A program made the position numbers and the translations under genes. 64,000 nucleotides of DNA. Origin: UBA1794 sp964439955. GTDB taxonomy: Bacteria; Bacteroidota; Bacteroidia; Bacteroidales; Bacteroidaceae. This document shows, in pieces, positions 62,875-64,000 of this stretch. The stretch spans positions 1-64,000 of the forward strand of contig CAYTPX010000007.1 in NCBI GenBank assembly GCA_964439955.1. Reading direction: 5' to 3'. How positions within the stretch are numbered: the first letter of the stretch is position 1; the number at the start of each line of letters is the position of its first letter. The notes beneath the pieces are model-generated. The model saw only the letters and a program-made list of their open reading frames with translations. It was not told the DNA's origin and made no database searches.

Positions 62875-64000
62875 TTAGAAAAGATGGTGGCCGAGGAGCT
62901 TAACCTCGTAGATGTCTTTCATCTTCTTGATGCTCTCCTCCGCGGAATTCAACTCGTTGATGGAGTGGACGTACAGGTCGAGCCGGCAGGTCACTATGTC
63001 GTCTTTCGTGTCGCTGTCTATCCTTTTGATGCTTAGGCGCAGCTTTTTGGAGATGAACTCGATGAGTTCCAGCAGGAATCCGTCGCGGTCTACGCACTTG
63101 ATACCGATGGACACAGGGTAGCGTTCCGTGGCCAAGCTGCTGATGTCCACGCTTTCGATGATGTTTCCTTGCTGGGCCGCGAGGGAAACGGCTTGGGGGC
63201 AGCCGCACTTGTGCACGTGGATTTTCCCGTTGTCTGCATGGAATCCGACAACTTCGTCGCCCGGCAGGGGATTGCAGTCGCTACATAGGATGAAGGGCGA
63301 AGGCTTTTTTTCCATTTTGGCCATGCGTAGGTACTGGCGGATGCAGAAGCTGGCTTTGTAGGTCTTGACGAAGTCGAGCTGCTTCTGTTGCGGGTGGGCG
63401 TCGGGGCTGGTGCCGATGCGGATGCGGTCGCCGCGCTGGAGCACGGTCTGCAGCGAGCAGAGTTTGTCGTTGATGATGGCGTACTTGGCTTTCACGCCGC
63501 TTTGCGTGTCGATTTCGTAGGCGAAGTCGAGCGCGGTGGTGTCCTTGGGCATGGTGATGCGCGCGCCTTCTTCGGTGAAAACCACGATGTCGTCGTTGTA
63601 AAATGTGGTCACGACGTCGTGGAGGAACTCTTGTTGTTGGTTGTGGAGGGCTATGTCGTGCAGGACCTCCTTGAACTTCCCGATCCATCCCTCTACGCTT
63701 TTCCCCTGTTCCACGAGGCATCCGTAGTTGGACCGGTGGCGCATTTCGGTCGAGCGGATGTGTACTTCCATCCAGCGCCCCTCGTTTCCCATCAGCTTGC
63801 AGTGCAAACTGCGGTAGCCATTCTCCTTGGGGATGTCGAGGTAGTTGGTTACGCTCAGGGGCTTCTCCGTATAGAGGTCCGTGAGCAGGGAGTAGATGCG
63901 GAGCGCTTGGCGCTTTTCGGTGATTCCTTGCTCTTTCCAGTTGTCGAAGGTGATGTGTACGATGCGTATGTGTTCTACCTCTCGGAAAGTGATGTTGTCT
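62875..64000 (-). CDS. RelA/SpoT family (p)ppGpp synthetase/hydrolase, C-terminal part
   Basis: Partial: the frame is open through the window's right edge, where residues read DNITFREVEHIRIVHITFDN. Visible are the end of the synthetase domain (NGYRSLHCKLMG...EVHIRSTEMRHRSNYG), the TGS domain (ITMPKDTTALDFAYEIDTQSGVKAKYAIIN), a zinc-finger-like CSDCNPLPGDEVVGF...HKCGCPQA, and a C-terminal ACT domain. This is the long Rel/SpoT type; the HD hydrolase domain would lie outside the window. It governs the stringent response. Confidence 0.93.
   Translation of the reverse strand, partial: DNITFREVEHIRIVHITFDNWKEQGITEKRQALRIYSLLTDLYTEKPLSVTNYLDIPKENGYRSLHCKLMGNEGRWMEVHIRSTEMRHRSNYGCLVEQGKSVEGWIGKFKEVLHDIALHNQQQEFLHDVVTTFYNDDIVVFTEEGARITMPKDTTALDFAYEIDTQSGVKAKYAIINDKLCSLQTVLQRGDRIRIGTSPDAHPQQKQLDFVKTYKASFCIRQYLRMAKMEKKPSPFILCSDCNPLPGDEVVGFHADNGKIHVHKCGCPQAVSLAAQQGNIIESVDISSLATERYPVSIGIKCVDRDGFLLELIEFISKKLRLSIKRIDSDTKDDIVTCRLDLYVHSINELNSAEESIKKMKDIYEVKLLGHHLF

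Overview
The window is a chromosomal segment of a GC-rich member of the Bacteroidales. Evidence: the GldE/GldD homologues, the rsfS-ftsH-cdsA and DUF177-rpmF-fabH-era-der gene orders, a Nudix-type AraR regulator with a Bacteroides-style arabinose locus, DUF3078 and OmpH-type envelope proteins, and recurrent TAnnTTTG -7 boxes (often with a TTG or TTTG at -33) characteristic of the Bacteroidota primary sigma factor. No rRNA, plasmid, prophage, integrase, transposase, CRISPR or SusCD pair was seen. Genus cannot be fixed from the sequence.

Layout. 0-9.6 kb: tRNA-Thr, a secreted GH30 glycosidase, the minus-strand rsfS-ftsH-cdsA operon, tRNA-Gln, a DNA/RNA non-specific nuclease, a secreted HExxH protein and a zinc/cation exporter. 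9.6-12.2 kb: the only accessory-looking stretch, with lower GC, two long rod-like foldable segments (likely non-coding RNAs), a TM2-SHOCT membrane protein and a DUF1848 protein. 12.3-18.1 kb: DUF177-rpmF-fabH-era-der housekeeping genes and a MATE exporter. 18.2-25.2 kb: an FAD oxidoreductase/TlpA-like thioredoxin/GT39-like envelope operon, then MarC and NhaC-type transporters. 25.3-34.5 kb: mostly minus strand, with a phosphopantetheinyl transferase, an in-frame GldE-GldD fusion, ssb, mazG, DUF1573, gph, recQ and recJ. 35-51.2 kb: one coherent pentose catabolic region on the minus strand (rpiB, tkt, GH51, GH97, araB, araA, araD, araR, lipoprotein galM, galK, sugar MFS permease, cytosolic galM). 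51.5-64 kb: mgsA, nth, a DUF3078 barrel, pyrG, yidC, an M23 peptidase, an exported nuclease/phosphatase-fold protein, pepD, an OmpH-like lipoprotein and the C-terminal part of a RelA/SpoT enzyme cut by the window edge.

How it works together. Secreted or periplasmic glycosidases (GH51, GH97) release arabinose and galactose-type sugars. The permease imports them, the epimerases equilibrate anomers, AraA-AraB-AraD and GalK feed the pentose phosphate and Leloir pathways, and Tkt and RpiB rearrange the pentose phosphates. A GTGTAA/TAACAC palindrome upstream of the galM-araR-araD-araA-araB unit is a candidate AraR operator, and a 16-bp terminator separates that unit from galK.

Most unusual signals. 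(1) A dispersed family of about 23-nt units, roughly GGGAAAGTGCCnGCGCTTTTCC, occurs in short tandem arrays at about 17 places. Nearly all are intergenic, but three invade coding sequence: the GldE-GldD junction, the DUF3078 N-terminus and an exported protein's signal peptide. Almost every clear unit has the same orientation on the chromosome whatever the strand of the neighbouring genes, and adjacent units often pair into terminator-like hairpins. (2) Two adjacent nested RNA-like rods lie at about 9.97-10.20 and 10.33-10.53 kb. (3) The GldE-GldD fusion. All counts and foldings were made by eye; hand-read positions may be off by one base.
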